From positions 1 to 64,000 of the forward strand of contig BLAL01000278.1 in the NCBI GenBank assembly GCA_015698045.1: a stretch of 64,000 nt of DNA, given 5' to 3'. The notes beneath the pieces were generated by a model. That model made no database searches, was not told the DNA's origin, and saw nothing but the letters and a program-made list of their open reading frames with translations. A program made the translations under genes and the position numbers. Positions 30,801-39,339 of the stretch are shown piece after piece. Source of the stretch: Rhizophagus clarus. Its lineage: Eukaryota > Glomeromycota > Glomeromycetes > Glomerales > Glomeraceae. Within the stretch, counting starts at the first letter, position 1. Each line of letters starts with the position of its first letter.

Positions 30801-32346
30801 CCTGGAGCATCGAGTTCTTAATCCAATCAGTTCCGGAGTCATGTGAAGTCACGAGATAGGTTGGAGGAGGTAACGAGGAGAAAGGCACATACGTGGAAGC
30901 AGGCAAATTAGAACGCCAAGGAGTAGTTTTTAATTTGAGTAATATGCATCGCATCTTCCCATCTACTTTTGTCATAGGTACGCGGATTCCAGATGCGTCT
31001 TCTAAGTTTCTGAATAAAATTGTTGTGAATCGCAGCTACAACTTTCTTAGCAGACTGCCTAGGAATAGATAATTCTACGAATAAATCGATAAAAGTTTTG
31101 GGCAGACAACCCTGAATGAGAGCATACGAGGACCAATTAGAAGAGGAAATAGACCAGCAGGAAAGAGAAGAAAGCTTCCTGATCATCAGAGTGGGATCCA
31201 CATCAGCCAATTCACTAGCTTCACGAAGCTTGGAGAATAAATGATTCTGGTAGGATTGAAAAATCTGATGCATAGCGGTACGTTGTTTAGAGCAGAGAAT
31301 GAGATGCATCAGGTCTTCTTTGCGAAGGCAGCAGGAGCGACACGTTAAAAGATCAATATAAAGATCCGGGTGTGTAATTTTCAACTTCTCCAGGAGAGGC
31401 AAATCATCAAGGAAAAGCTTAAATTTGAAAGTGTAGTGTCTTGAAGCGTGGTGAGCTTGGAAGGAAGCGTCGTGAGATGGAGAGTAATTAAGGGCGAACC
31501 AGGTAAGATCCCAGTCAATGATGTAGTCATCCCGATCAGTCAAACAAAAAGTAATCTGAAAGCGTTTGAGTAACAAAAGGTCCCTCATATAGGTAGCCTG
31601 ATAATAAACCTTAAAGAGGCGCCTAGGATTGGATTCACAAATAATGTCCTTATAAGCCAGGCGGACGGTGTGTGAAGAGGTGAGGATGGCCTCAGGAAGG
31701 GGAAAAGCATCAACTGACTGATGCGCAGAGTTAGCAAGAGAGTCGGCAAAATCGTTCCAATAATTGCCATCATGACCCTTGACTTTAACGGGAAGAACAG
31801 ACAGTCGTTTCTCACGAATACAACATTCTATAGAAGCCCAAAGTTCAAAATTGGTGGTTTTGTAATAGAAACGACTATTAGTATAGGAAGAGGAAGCACA
31901 AGAGCGCAAACCATCAGAATTTAAATTCAAATTAACCAATCCATTTAATTGAATCAGAATAAATAAAATATTTCGAACGAGAGTTTCTGGGCAACAGTGC
32001 AGTCAAAAGTGGAGGAACCTCGTCAGGGATTACCATGTAAGTAAATAAATAAAATTACATTCATATAAATTAAAAGTATTTATCGAATATTCAACTGATT
32101 TTGATATTTAGAACTATGTCCTTTATCGTAATGGTAACCCTGGGCGGCGGCTGTGGACGCGTACTGGCCAAAGATATTATTGTGAATTTAGAACAAGATT
32201 TTGTGAGAGGCCGGGTAATTATACTATAATAAAATTTATAATTAATATTTACGTTCATGTTTTAAATTTGATAAATTTGATCAATTTTAGTTATGCGTGA
32301 TGATCGTAGGAGAAGGAGAAACTTACCTACGTATCGTAGAAGATAA
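10412..32346 (+). CDS. Trihelix (Myb/SANT-like) gene with a 21-kb intron
   Basis: Exons 10412-10587, 31958-32036, 32112-32214 and 32291-32346 join with matching phases to about 137 codons ending in TAA. The spliced product has WNWAMMDELVDIRRDRN, YDFWDTVANRINKIF and CSQKWRNLVRDYH, the three Trp-centred helices of trihelix/Myb-like DNA-binding proteins. An arginine-rich tail (RDDRRRRRNLPTYRRR) could be a nuclear signal. Donors are GTTTAT, GTAAGT and GTAATT; acceptors are CAG, TAG and TAG. The first visible exon follows a poly-T tract and CCCTAG, so an upstream exon is likely but not found; the first in-frame ATG is at 10487. Intron 1 is 10588-31957. Without the LINEs it would be 77 bp, so the coding sequence is undamaged, although splicing over 21 kb is doubtful in a short-intron genome. 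Confidence 0.7.
10623..10637 (+). repeat. 15-bp target-site copy 1
   Basis: AGAATTTAAATTCAA, immediately 3' of the larger LINE in its own orientation. The same 15 bases occur at 30431-30445 and 31916-31930. Confidence 0.75.
11180..13233 (-). pseudogene. LINE ORF2 3' part: RNase H and C-terminal domain
   Basis: The frame from 13233 carries an RNase H1 domain: YYIDGSLV (first Asp), RAEAAAIYAAL (Glu), TIYTDSQAAI (Asp) and NEFADSLAN (last Asp). All four catalytic acids are present. The frame changes near 11800-11850, and coding resumes as the C-terminal region at 11848-11180 (LFKLHFQATLLKDLL, HYTFKFKLFLDDLPLLEKLK, CCSCRDRMEDLMHLIL). The second LINE at 30908-31914 encodes the same C-terminal part, which confirms the frame relation. 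Confidence 0.8.
13407..13815 (-). pseudogene. LINE reverse transcriptase, region after the catalytic core
   Basis: Reads HLSLSSLNDISSISVTPLS, then FRFLGVWFNIKG and RLARLSAKQVIYLYNSVLIP, the F-x-LG-x2 and L-x2-KQ-x-IYL-x-S pattern that follows the palm in LINE RTs. It begins right at the end of the CACTA-like transposon; its upstream neighbour sequence is at 23623-23754. Confidence 0.75.
13816..13838 (+). repeat. Left terminal inverted repeat of CACTA-like element
   Basis: Perfect inverse match to 23600-23622. A diverged copy of the same end sequence also occurs inside the element at 14276-14287 (CACAGGTCGAAT). Confidence 0.9.
13839..14340 (+). repeat. Subterminal direct repeats with TGCCGATTTT words
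   Basis: Two long direct copies offset by about 216-234 bp (for example GCGGCCGATTTTTACC at 13975 and 14191, ACCGGAGATATTATATTTA near 14018 and 14234), and the start of a third at about 14274. Each copy opens with a TIR-like TCGAATAAAG sequence, so the terminus appears to have been duplicated inwards. Subterminal words of this kind are transposase binding sites in CACTA elements. Confidence 0.7.
14879..15135 (+). repeat. 151-bp direct repeat with internal hairpin
   Basis: AAAATAGGCATGATGGGATA starts at 14879 and again at 15030; about 105 bp of each copy matches closely. Copy 1 ends in a hairpin: ATAATCAAAGT pairs with ACTTTGATTAT around GACTTAAGTC. The rest of 14341-15630 shows scattered GCCGATTTGCAATACA words and no convincing gene. 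Confidence 0.65.
15634..18849 (-). CDS. Tnp2-like (CACTA/CMC) transposase, one frameshift
   Basis: ATG at 18849. The N-terminus has a zinc-binding motif (VHCFCKECNGKLVDPRTKLK), followed by an acidic linker and a Cys pair (CDRCHKLYD). Near 17690 the frame changes by one base (GTTTTACAG where GTTTTTACAG would keep frame). Coding resumes as DDDGALFFTKEF and LNMDWFQPF, GCSSDVPASRKLCGF, CYRCYKSAN and DPMHCLFLGVAKW, motifs of the Tnp2/DDE family. A 64-bp intron (16545-16482, GTACGT...TTGTAG) joins ILG to SYNNSRRNIEPEL. The C-terminal part runs to TAA at 15634-15636. It cuts and joins element ends. The single lesion is in a T run, so it may be recent or a sequence error. Confidence 0.8.
18849..18888 (-). 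repeat. 40-base homopolymer touching the transposase start codon
   Basis: On the minus strand 39 A residues run directly into the A of the start ATG at 18849. No other homopolymer in the window approaches this length. Confidence 0.85.
18900..20540. other. Spacer between divergent genes of the CACTA-like element
   Basis: No gene supported. 19980-20440 is a degenerate AT repeat of TTAATTAATTTATTGATATAT words. 19560-19860 is less AT-rich, with CACGTG and repeated CGTTTACC words, and probably holds promoter sequence of the divergent pair. A possible 14-base leader exon (ATGGTTCAGAAGAC before GTAAGT at 20470) could splice in frame to 20546. Confidence 0.35.
20541..22590 (+). CDS. Six-exon Arg/Ser-rich accessory protein of the CACTA-like element
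   Basis: Exons 20541-21027, 21103-21156, 21243-21430, 21505-21774, 21844-22113 and 22180-22590 join with consistent phases to 560 codons ending in TAA. All introns are GT-AG and 66-86 bp. The first about 155 residues are dominated by RSRS/SHRSRSPHRS dipeptides like an SR-protein RS domain. The middle is basic and helical (SELRSMISNFTKRVEVLTEE, KVIKQLHKSRREIWKLKKEG). Exon 6 has RILFRADEIGVSIG and MANWWISSRWIEP, followed by a long Asp/Asn tail. No known family is certain. By position it is the counterpart of the second gene of CACTA elements (TnpA-like, end-binding). The intact exon structure suggests a functional gene. The start at 20541 is the first ATG in frame; a short upstream exon is possible. 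Confidence 0.7.
22591..23599 (+). repeat. Right subterminal zone with 106-bp tandem repeat
   Basis: ACCGGACAATAATAGTAATT starts at 22981 and 23087; the two units match almost fully. From 23190 to the end the sequence is dense in AAAATCGGC/GCCGATTTT words in both orientations, mirroring the left end. No gene. Confidence 0.65.
23600..23622 (-). repeat. Right terminal inverted repeat of CACTA-like element
   Basis: Perfect inverse match to 13816-13838, followed by the AAT target copy. Confidence 0.9.
23623..23754 (-). pseudogene. LINE RT fragment between two insertions
   Basis: Minus-strand frame reads EHMLSITEEFYTLNNTSANH and STISPVEF, the helix after the RT FMDD motif. It joins upstream sequence at 25593 and downstream sequence at 13815 once the two transposons are removed. 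Confidence 0.75.
23755..25584. mobile_element. hAT-like non-autonomous element, 1.83 kb
   Basis: Ends TAGTATTCCACACAAA (left) and, inverted, TAGTGTTCTGCAAACG (right). The 8-bp flanks GCTCCAAT (23747-23754) and GCTCCAGT (25585-25592) differ at one base. Eight-base duplications and TAG-G-TTC-type termini fit the hAT superfamily. Next to each end lies a 200-240-bp zone of degenerate CAAATCAAATT/GATTTGAATTTG repeats in both orientations. There is no transposase. It splits the LINE RT between KTGLE and HMLSI. Confidence 0.75.
24411..25185 (+). repeat. 120-bp minisatellite, seven copies
   Basis: Unit CCTTAATTCCAAAAGTCCGG through CGGCAACACTACAAAAA plus A-rich and TTAATTAATT filler, at about 24411, 24530, 24650, 24770, 24892, 25014 and 25134. 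Copies 4 and 5 are almost identical; the outer ones are more diverged. It lies wholly inside the hAT-like element. Confidence 0.8.
25593..28175 (-). pseudogene. LINE ORF2 5' part: APE endonuclease and reverse transcriptase
   Basis: The frame from 28175 has an endonuclease/exonuclease/phosphatase domain: FFNINGLKIFS, GGVVDTHLHP, FCGNFNMHLDQF, ISQIDYVWSC and FSDHNPVI. The expected Glu of ETH is Asp here and the expected GDFN is GNFN, so activity is doubtful. One in-frame TAA at 27248-27246 interrupts the linker, and frame changes occur near 26500 and 26240. The RT reads FTIPKPHEWR, RPITLLEVIQKSFVKLFYNR, ILSQDISKTFDSV (motif A), GIDQGEV (motif B) and VFMDDSTLIS (motif C, F-x-DD). LINE identity is certain; several lesions show it is dead. 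Confidence 0.85.
28226..30357 (-). pseudogene. LINE ORF1 relic (RRM-like, CCHC knuckle)
   Basis: From 30357 the frame gives a Ser/Asp-rich N-terminus (MNMPNNVARRGCSSFNPNSR). After a stop near 29887 comes a region with RRM-like character (VTDIPFFLTKDNIMSYFKKF, KRWAYITFNSQETMDA) broken by three more stops, then CHRCGKLGCAPNQC, a modified zinc knuckle, and an RS-like basic stretch. A one-base shift near 28785 leads to the Pro/Ser-rich C-terminal part with a short coiled coil (LLKSLQHDMAEVCDRITALE) ending at 28226. ORF1 proteins bind the element's RNA. Confidence 0.7.
30431..30445 (+). repeat. 15-bp target-site copy 2, between the two LINEs
   Basis: AGAATTTAAATTCAA, shared boundary of the 5' end of the longer LINE and the 3' end of the shorter one. 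Confidence 0.75.
30446..31915 (-). mobile_element. 5'-truncated LINE copy
   Basis: Its 3' end GGCAAACGCGGCATAGTAGCC matches the 3' end of the longer LINE at 10638, and the body is a clear homologue of 10638-12150. It is truncated inside the RNase H domain at 31915, and 15-bp copies of AGAATTTAAATTCAA flank both ends. Same orientation and family as the neighbour. Confidence 0.85.
30908..31914 (-). pseudogene. LINE RNase H / C-terminal fragment
   Basis: Open frame with FADSLANSAHQ (end of RNase H), YKDIICESNPRRLFKVYYQA and HYTFKFKLFLDDLPLLEKLK and a C-terminal NPRTYDKSRWEDA. It is the uninterrupted counterpart of the frame-shifted region at 11180-12100 in the other copy. Confidence 0.75.
31916..31930 (+). 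repeat. 15-bp target-site copy 3
   Basis: AGAATTTAAATTCAA at the truncated 5' end of the shorter LINE; it continues into ordinary intron sequence of the trihelix gene. Confidence 0.75.
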
Positions 32347-32739
32347 TTATTTTTATTTTTTTATTATTTATTAAGTGAGTAGCTAGGCCCAGTCTGTACC
32401 AAATATCGGCTGGAGACTCACATATTTTTGGGCTGTGACTGATACTGACGTCCATGTTATACAGTCTGGGTACTATTTTATAAAATAGTAGCGAACAAGT
32501 ATCAAATGTGTATTTTTTTATTAAGTTATAATAAAAATTAGAATTTACTTTAATTTTAATATAAAAATTGTAAATAATAAAAAATTCGTAAATAAAAATA
32601 AATTTGTTTTCCCAAACTTAAAAAAAAAGGTGTTTATATAAAAGAAAAGGTGTTTATATTATTTTTGATTATTCAATAGTATTACATGCCCCTTGTATAT
32701 GTTCTACTGCATACGCAGCTTTAACGATCGAATAGTAAT
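32347..32739. other. 3' flank of the trihelix gene
   Basis: AT-rich, no gene seen. Contains AATAAA-like words around 32530-32600 that could serve for polyadenylation. Confidence 0.3.
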
Positions 32740-33270
32740 ATTAAATTTTCGAAATATTTTAACCGTAATATTACGCAGGTTTACAGTCTCATAAATTTTC
32801 GAAATATTTAACCGTAATATTACGCAGGTTTACAATCTCGTAAATTTTTGAAATATTTTAACTGTAATATTACGCAGGTTTACAGTCTCGTAAATTTTCA
32901 AAATATTTTAACCGTAATATTACGCAGGTTTACAATCTCATAAATTTTTGAAATATTTCAACCGTAATATTACGCAGGTTTACAGTCTCGTAAATTTTCA
33001 AAATATTTTAACCGTAATATTACGCAGGTTTACAGTCTCGTAAATTTTCGAAATATTTTAACTGTAATATTACGCAGGTTTACAGTTTCGTAAATTTGCA
33101 GAATATTTTGACCGTAATATTGCGTAAATCTTACGATATTGAAAACTTGCATAATATTTTGACCGTAATATCACATAAATCTTACGAAATTGTAAACTTA
33201 TGTAATATTTTGAAATTTTTCGAAATATTATGCCATAAACTTTCGTAAACTTACAAAATTGTAAACTTAC
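32740..33270 (+). repeat. 50-bp minisatellite
   Basis: Seven good copies of TAACCGTAATATTACGCAGG plus TTTACAGTCTCGTAAATTTTCG, with GCAGGT at 32775, 32824, 32874, 32924, 32974, 33024 and 33074 (period 49-50). Decayed copies continue to about 33270. Each unit holds the inverted pair CGTAATATTACG. Confidence 0.8.
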
Positions 33271-33299
33271 GCAATTTTTCGCCCTATAAAATTTCCTGA

Positions 33300-33868
33300 T
33301 GTATATTAATTATAATACAGATACGGATCTACAATACAATCAATCACAATGAACAAGTTAAACTCGACCTAAAGTCAATTGTTATGATCGTGATTCCAAA
33401 ATATCAAGATAAAGGTCTTCTTTTTAATTATATATCAAATCTAAAAAAGGTAAAATCTAATAATACAGATACGTAAATAAATAGTGTTTTTTATTTTGGT
33501 TTATAATAAGCTTTTGCCAATTATAGATTACAAATAAAATAATTACGGATTTACAATACATTACACAAAGATCTTGAGCGAACGAGTTAAACTCGAGTTC
33601 AAAGCGAATAATTTAAATTCAAAATAAAATATCCAAGATTAACAAAAAAGTTGGTAACGTTATAATGAAATCGGTAGTAAAACTTAATTTAATCATCTTT
33701 AATTAGGTATAAAAATTCTGATAAATTTAATAAAATCAGTGATTTTTTAATAATTTTATTAACTCAAGTTGAGCACAAATAGTGAATAATCAAGTTTGTG
33801 CTGTTTCGCTAATATTGACTTGTGCATTCGATAGGTGACCGATTTTGTGACTGATGTGTCTGAATATA
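33300..33868. other. AT-rich intergenic stretch
   Basis: No gene. Two diverged words (ACAAGTTAAACTCGA and ACGAGTTAAACTCGAGTT) recur about 240 bp apart. Confidence 0.3.
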
Positions 33869-34425
33869 ATATTACACAAATAACCAATAAAAATTGATAA
33901 TTTTGTTGATCATGTGATTGCACGATTATGATTTAATTATTTATTTATCGTATTTTTTTTTTTTTTTTCAAAAACTTTTTCTCTTTCTCTCAAATTTTTA
34001 CTTTATTGTTTTGTCTAAAAAATAAAGATAAAGGTATATTTTTTGTTGAAATTTCTTTTCCCATTATTATGTTATTTATAATATTACCCAAATAACCAAT
34101 AAAAATTGATAATTTTGTTGATCATGTGATTGCACGATCACGATTTAATTATTTATTTATCATTTTTTTTTTTCAAACCTTTTTTCTCTCTCTCTCAAAT
34201 TTTTACTTTATTGTTTTTGTCTAAAAAATAAAGATAAAGGTATATTTTTTGTTGAAATTTCTTTTCCCATTATTATGTTATTCTTAACACTCTTATTAAT
34301 ATATTTTTCCAATGTATTTCTTCTCACTAACATCCTAAACAATGTTCTACTATCGAGTTTTTTACTTTATTGGTTTTTCTAAAAAATAAATACAAAGGTA
34401 TATTTTTTGTTGAAATTTCTTTTTC
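33869..34425 (+). repeat. About 205-bp tandem duplication plus partial third copy
   Basis: AATAACCAATAAAAATTGAT through GTTGAAATTTCTTTTCCCAT occurs at about 33881-34075 and again at about 34091-34280. A shorter third copy of the end (TCTAAAAAATAAA...TTTTTGTTGAAATTTC) is at 34377-34425. CCAAT and TGATCATGTGATTGCACGAT are retained in both full copies. Confidence 0.7.
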
Positions 34426-34429
34426 CATC

Positions 34430-34740
34430 CTGTTAACACTCTTACTAATATTTTTTTCTAATGTGTTTCCTCCTACTAACGTTTTTACTAACAATGTTCT
34501 ACTGTTAAACATTTTTTATTCCTTACTTTTACTAACACTTCTACTAACATTAACACTAACATTAATACTTATACTTTATATTTTTTTTTATTGACGTTTC
34601 TTTTCTATTTCTACTAACTTTCATACTAACATTAATACTAACACTTTCTAATGTAAAAATTTTTTTATTAACGTTCCTTTTCTTTTGCTAACACTTCTAC
34701 TAATATTCATACTAACACTTTTATTACTAACATTTTACTT
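34430..34740 (+). repeat. Degenerate ACTAACA simple repeat
   Basis: Many ACTAACA/CTAACATT words in a T-rich background; no gene. Confidence 0.5.
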
Positions 34741-35029
34741 TCTTTCAAATTAAATAGATATAATGAAATGAAAACAAGCAAACAAGTGAACATTAATTGT
34801 AAATTTGTGTAAAGAGTAGTGAATTTTTTTTATAATATTTTTTGTATAATATTTTTTTTTATTATCGATTGAAAATATAAATAAAACTTTCAGTAATTAC
34901 AATTAAATGAATTAAATTACTTTTAAATTACAATTGTATCTAAATTATAAATCTACTACTATTAATGCCTCATAAATGCTATACTTTTCGGCTATCTGAT
35001 ATGTGTGAAAATTATGAAATTATGCTTAT

Positions 35030-35360
35030 ATTTCAAATACAAATAGGATACATATCGGGTATATATAGGATACTTATTAGCATTATCCGATAAGTGTATA
35101 ATATCTGTCTGATATTTTTTTAAAATATATCGGATACCCAATAAATCTATGATATGTAACCGATATTTAACTACCTAATATGTATGAGAAATGTACCCGA
35201 TATGTATATTATATGTCACCAATTTTCTGCATCTGACAGGTACATATCGGGTACCCAATATGTGTAGTATTATTAAATAGTATACACATATTTCACACAT
35301 ATCGGGTACATATCGGGTAGCCGATATGTACCTGATATGTACCCGATAACATCGATTTTG
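35030..35360. repeat. Cluster of TATCGGGTA / TACCCGATA words
   Basis: About a dozen copies of ATATCGGGTA-like words in both orientations, ending in a dense inverted run at 35297-35350 and CCAGTG. It has the look of a decayed MITE or foldback. Confidence 0.5.
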
Positions 35361-35389
35361 ACCAGTGTAAAGAAAAGAAAAGGGGGCTT

Positions 35390-35695
35390 TTAATTAGTGC
35401 ATTTAGTTAGCAAATAGGATAGTTTAGTATACTATGTATTTTTAAATTTGTAAATATCTTTAATTAATAAATTGATATTAGTTAATATTAAAGTTAAAAT
35501 ACTGCCTAATTGTAAATTTGCATTAGTGTTTTTGAAAAATTTCGCAGGTTTTTTTGTGCTTGCAGATCTGCGCAGAAATCCATGAAATTTTTCAGTGCTG
35601 CGCATCAGCATGTCCTCAGATCTGTGCAGAAATGTACTCCGCAGAATTGCGCAGATCTGCGGACCAAAATTTTTCCCGATGATAGTAAAATTGAA
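35390..35695 (+). repeat. Dispersed repeat copy A (GCGCAGATCTGCGG type)
   Basis: Shares TTTAGTGCATTTAGT-like, TTTTTAAATTTGTAAATAT and CGCATC-GCATGTCCTCAGAT through CAAAATTTTTCCC with 61437-61652 in the same order and orientation. Rich in the palindrome GCAGATCTGC. Confidence 0.7.
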
Positions 35696-35699
35696 CATG

Positions 35700-37050
35700 C
35701 GAGGCTAGAAGAAATATCAAGTAATAGGCTACCTATTTAAAGTATTGGAATAAAATTCTACTTAAATTCCATCTACAATAATTTCTCCTCCTATAAATTT
35801 TAATGATCATCATCTAATTTGTTTAGTACGGTATTAAATTAGAGATTCCACCGCACTATTAAGCGTTAATGTTCAATGCAACAAGTGGGGGACGAAGTTC
35901 CCCAACATGTAGCAAACCCTAGTTATATTGTATAAGTTTAGTATTTGTACAATATTGAATACCCTGAAAATTTCGTGATGTTGTACTGGGTTACATACCC
36001 TAAAAATGTGCATAATTTGTATGTTTAATATATATATTGTATATTTTGAGTTAATTCTTGTAAAATTTTGTATAAAAATGAAAATATACAATAATATTCA
36101 ATATATTGATAAAATTTGAATAATTTAGATTTTCGTGCAAATCTAAAAAAAAGAATAAACAAGTTAATAAAATAGAAATAAAGAAAAAAAGGAAAAGAAA
36201 CTTGCCAGTTACCTAATCCTACAACTAAAGATGGTCACACCTGAAAACAACTAAAAGAAATGAAAAAAAAATAATAAACATATTAAGCAACAAATTTAAA
36301 TAATATTAAGGTCAGAAAGTTTATTAGAAATTTAACTTTTCTTTGGCAGATAAAGAATTTATTATAGTTTGAAGGACGTATTTTTAATAAAATAGGTTAT
36401 TTAGAACCCTGGATAATTATAATTAAGATCACATTTTACTTTATTTTAACTTTATTTCTTTTCTAACAAACATATAATTTATTAAGAATTTGAGATAAAG
36501 CTTGGCAATATTTGACAAAAATAAAATATATACTTTTTCACTATTAAAATATAAAATTATAGACAATAGTAAGGTAATTCTTTTATTGAAGTCTTATACC
36601 TATAGTTTTTAAATTAAAATTCAGAATGGTGATTATTTGCTACACTCTAAAAAGTTTTAAATTCATAACGTTATTATATAAATATTATATATAACCAAAT
36701 AATATCTGATATATCGTCTGAACCAGCCCACTCCCTAGTTTCAATTTAATATCCTATACAATTGTTCTTACAATACTTATTTGGCTAAGTCTACTCTTTA
36801 GATAATATAATGTACTGTATTTTTCTGATTGTGACAAATATGTGGTGCCGAATTACTGAAGAACTTTTACTGTGACTTTCCTGCGGATGATTACTTAAGG
36901 AAAAGTCATCATGAGCAACCTTTTTTAATAAATACTCGATAATTCATTTCTTTTGCTACTGATAAACTCGCTACTGATAAACTTTTCGAGCACCCATAAC
37001 GTCGTACGTCATACTTTATTAGTCATGCATTCAGAAAGGTTTTTCAAGTA
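35700..37050. other. Intergenic, no gene seen
   Basis: AT-rich sequence without a supported ORF. ATGTTGTACTGGGTTACATACC and neighbours at 35940-36010 contain short repeated words (ATAcCCT-AAAA) but nothing recognisable. Confidence 0.35.
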
Positions 37051-37116
37051 TATATATATACTCAAACTTTCTCAAGTATTTCTTCTAAAAATTGCTTTTT
37101 CTTATTTTACAGAATT
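37050..37116 (+). promoter_or_regulatory. Probable core promoter and 5' leader of Crinkler-like gene
   Basis: TATATATATATA at 37051-37062 lies about 55 bp before the ATG, followed by a pyrimidine-rich leader ending TTATTTTACAG just before the start, which looks like a 5'-UTR splice acceptor. Confidence 0.4.
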
Positions 37117-39321
37117 ATGTCCGAAGTGAAAATGACGTTAAATTGTTTAATCTTAGGAGAAACTTCTTTTAATAGTATTTTTCCTGTTAACATTTTTAGT
37201 GTCAATCCTATTATTGTGAGTAATGTTAAGTATTATATTAAATATGATGAACTCAAAATTAGTGACCTCAAGTATCTTATTTGGAGTAAGAAAAGTAAAA
37301 CGTTAAAAATTGATTATGAACTTTGGATGGTTAACATCATTGAAAAAGAAGAATACAAGCTTAAAGGTGTTAAGGAAAGTGAAATTGGAGAAAAACTTGG
37401 TGCTACGAAATCAGAACCTACCTACACGTTTCAGAATTATTTTCCAAAAACATTTAAATATGACTTGAACATTCACATCATCGTGCGCGTGCCCGCCACC
37501 ACTGGTAAGTGTCTCCCAATGCTTTGTCTCTCGCACAAGAAATTTTCAGTAACAAAATATCGAGTTTGGTCTGATCTCTTTTTTTTGCATTAAAGCAGGT
37601 TCTTCGCAAGGCGTTTCACACGCTACAATATTCTTAGTTAAATGACTTCGAGTATCTATTGGTTTGGAATAATGTCAAAAAACTTACTAACAAATTTCTT
37701 ATTTAATATAATTTTAGGACCTAGCTGGAACGATCCTTCTTCCATATATGAGTAGATACAACAATTCAATTTGAACCGTGGCTGAAATTGAGTAAAGTTT
37801 TCCAGCTTTATCATCTCCTTAATAATTATGTTCTCTGACTAAATCAAATTGACCTTTTTCAGCTTGTTAAATCTTTCGGTATGAACTTTAAATTCTGTGG
37901 GAGAGATAATACTATTGACATCTTATGGAATGGAGATAAGGTGACAAAACAAAATGGGATTGTGGACCAATTTCTAGCCTGTAAGATCAATAACAAAGAC
38001 AAACATCCAATCCCTGTCTTAGCTGCTGGACCTGGAACTGGGTAGATTCCTCGATGAAGTCGAAAGGTTACTCACGCTTAAAGCTATTATAACTCTAACA
38101 ATAAAGATATCTGCAACGCATTAGTAATCTGGTCGTCATTAACACCACTTATGGGAGTGGATTCCTTGCTAGTAATTTAGATATAACAATGGGTATTAGG
38201 GAAGTTAGTAATAAGTAAGTGATTAACGATCAACTATCTCTTGCAATGTGCATTTTATTTGAGTACTTCCAACCGCAGTCTAGTATTGGCGAATTCACTT
38301 TTTTCAGTTTTCGTTCACTTTGTAATAACTATTCAATAATTTCTGCTTTTACTCTGGATATTGCTCTCCAAGTTGTTTATGATGATATTATTCAACGAAA
38401 GAACCAAGAAAAAAATTCCAATCCTCTTTTGGTCCTGGTCCTTGGTATTGACGAGTTAAACATATTGCACGATATATTTGTAACGAACTTGTAAAATCCA
38501 TTGAGGGAATTTTGTGTCAATCACCTGCAAACATTTTTTTCATTCCTATTCTGGCTGGAACAGTCAAAGGACCTTTGGACCAATATATCATAGGTTCTAT
38601 GCACAAACCACTTCGACTTCCATTATACCTTCTCGGTGAGAATCATGCAATTGAGATTGGTAAGACTATGAACCTATTTGACGATAATTATATCAAACTC
38701 CATCCTTATTTTCGAATCAGTATTGGTGACATTGAAAGACATGTGAAAGCTTTAGAGAATTCTTAAAACCACTTCAAATATATCATAAATGAAAAAGATC
38801 CGGAAAAAAAATCCCTAATGTGATGAACATTGATTTCGTTATGAGTTGTGTCAAAACTAAATTCTCAGATGAATATTACTTAGCTAAGTACTCGAAATGG
38901 ATGGCTGAAGTTCTTACAAAAGCCATATTGAGTCTGCCAGTTCAAAAAACTGACAAAATCAAGCTTGATGATAAATTGACGAGTTACCAAAACCTCAATT
39001 CAATGGGCATCATTTAAAGGAAAATATGACCAAAGTTTATTCTATATTCAAATACCTTACATGTGGACAAGTATACTTGTTCAACACTCCAATTATCCTG
39101 GGATGGATCATTGGAAGCCAATGTTTGATTATGATAAGCCGATGTATCGGCAGAATTTTGAGAGGTTTAATGCTAAATTCTGGGCGTTACGCCTCAGTCT
39201 CTTCCGTCTGTTAGGTCATGAGAAAATCAATTTAAAAGATCTTCGGGGTGCGAAATTTTCACGTGAATTTCCAGATGGTGAAGTTTTCCTTTCTAACGAC
39301 TTGAAAATTTTTATTTAAAAT
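37117..39321 (+). pseudogene. Crinkler (CRN)-like protein with P-loop domain, decayed
   Basis: Exon 1 (37117-37504, donor GTAAGT) encodes the CRN N-terminal ubiquitin-like domain: VKMTLNCLILGETSFNSIF, then IHIIVRVPATTG. It splices at 37718 to PSWNDPSSIYE and meets a stop. A later block (37862-38044) has ILWNGDKVTKQNG and PVLAAGPGTG, a Walker A loop cut by a stop where GKS is expected. Further blocks in shifting frames read LLVLVLGIDELN (Walker B-like, 38423-38460), PANIFFIPILAGTVKGPLDQ and NFERFNAKFWALRLS. CRNs are secreted or intracellular effector-like proteins expanded in these fungi. At least four frame changes and several stops show it is dead. Confidence 0.75.
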
Positions 39322-39339
39322 TCGATATTAGAACAGATG

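Noticed and set aside
32740..34425. Possible LTR pair from long direct repeats
   Set aside because: Copies are tandem, lack TG...CA ends and enclose no retroelement genes.
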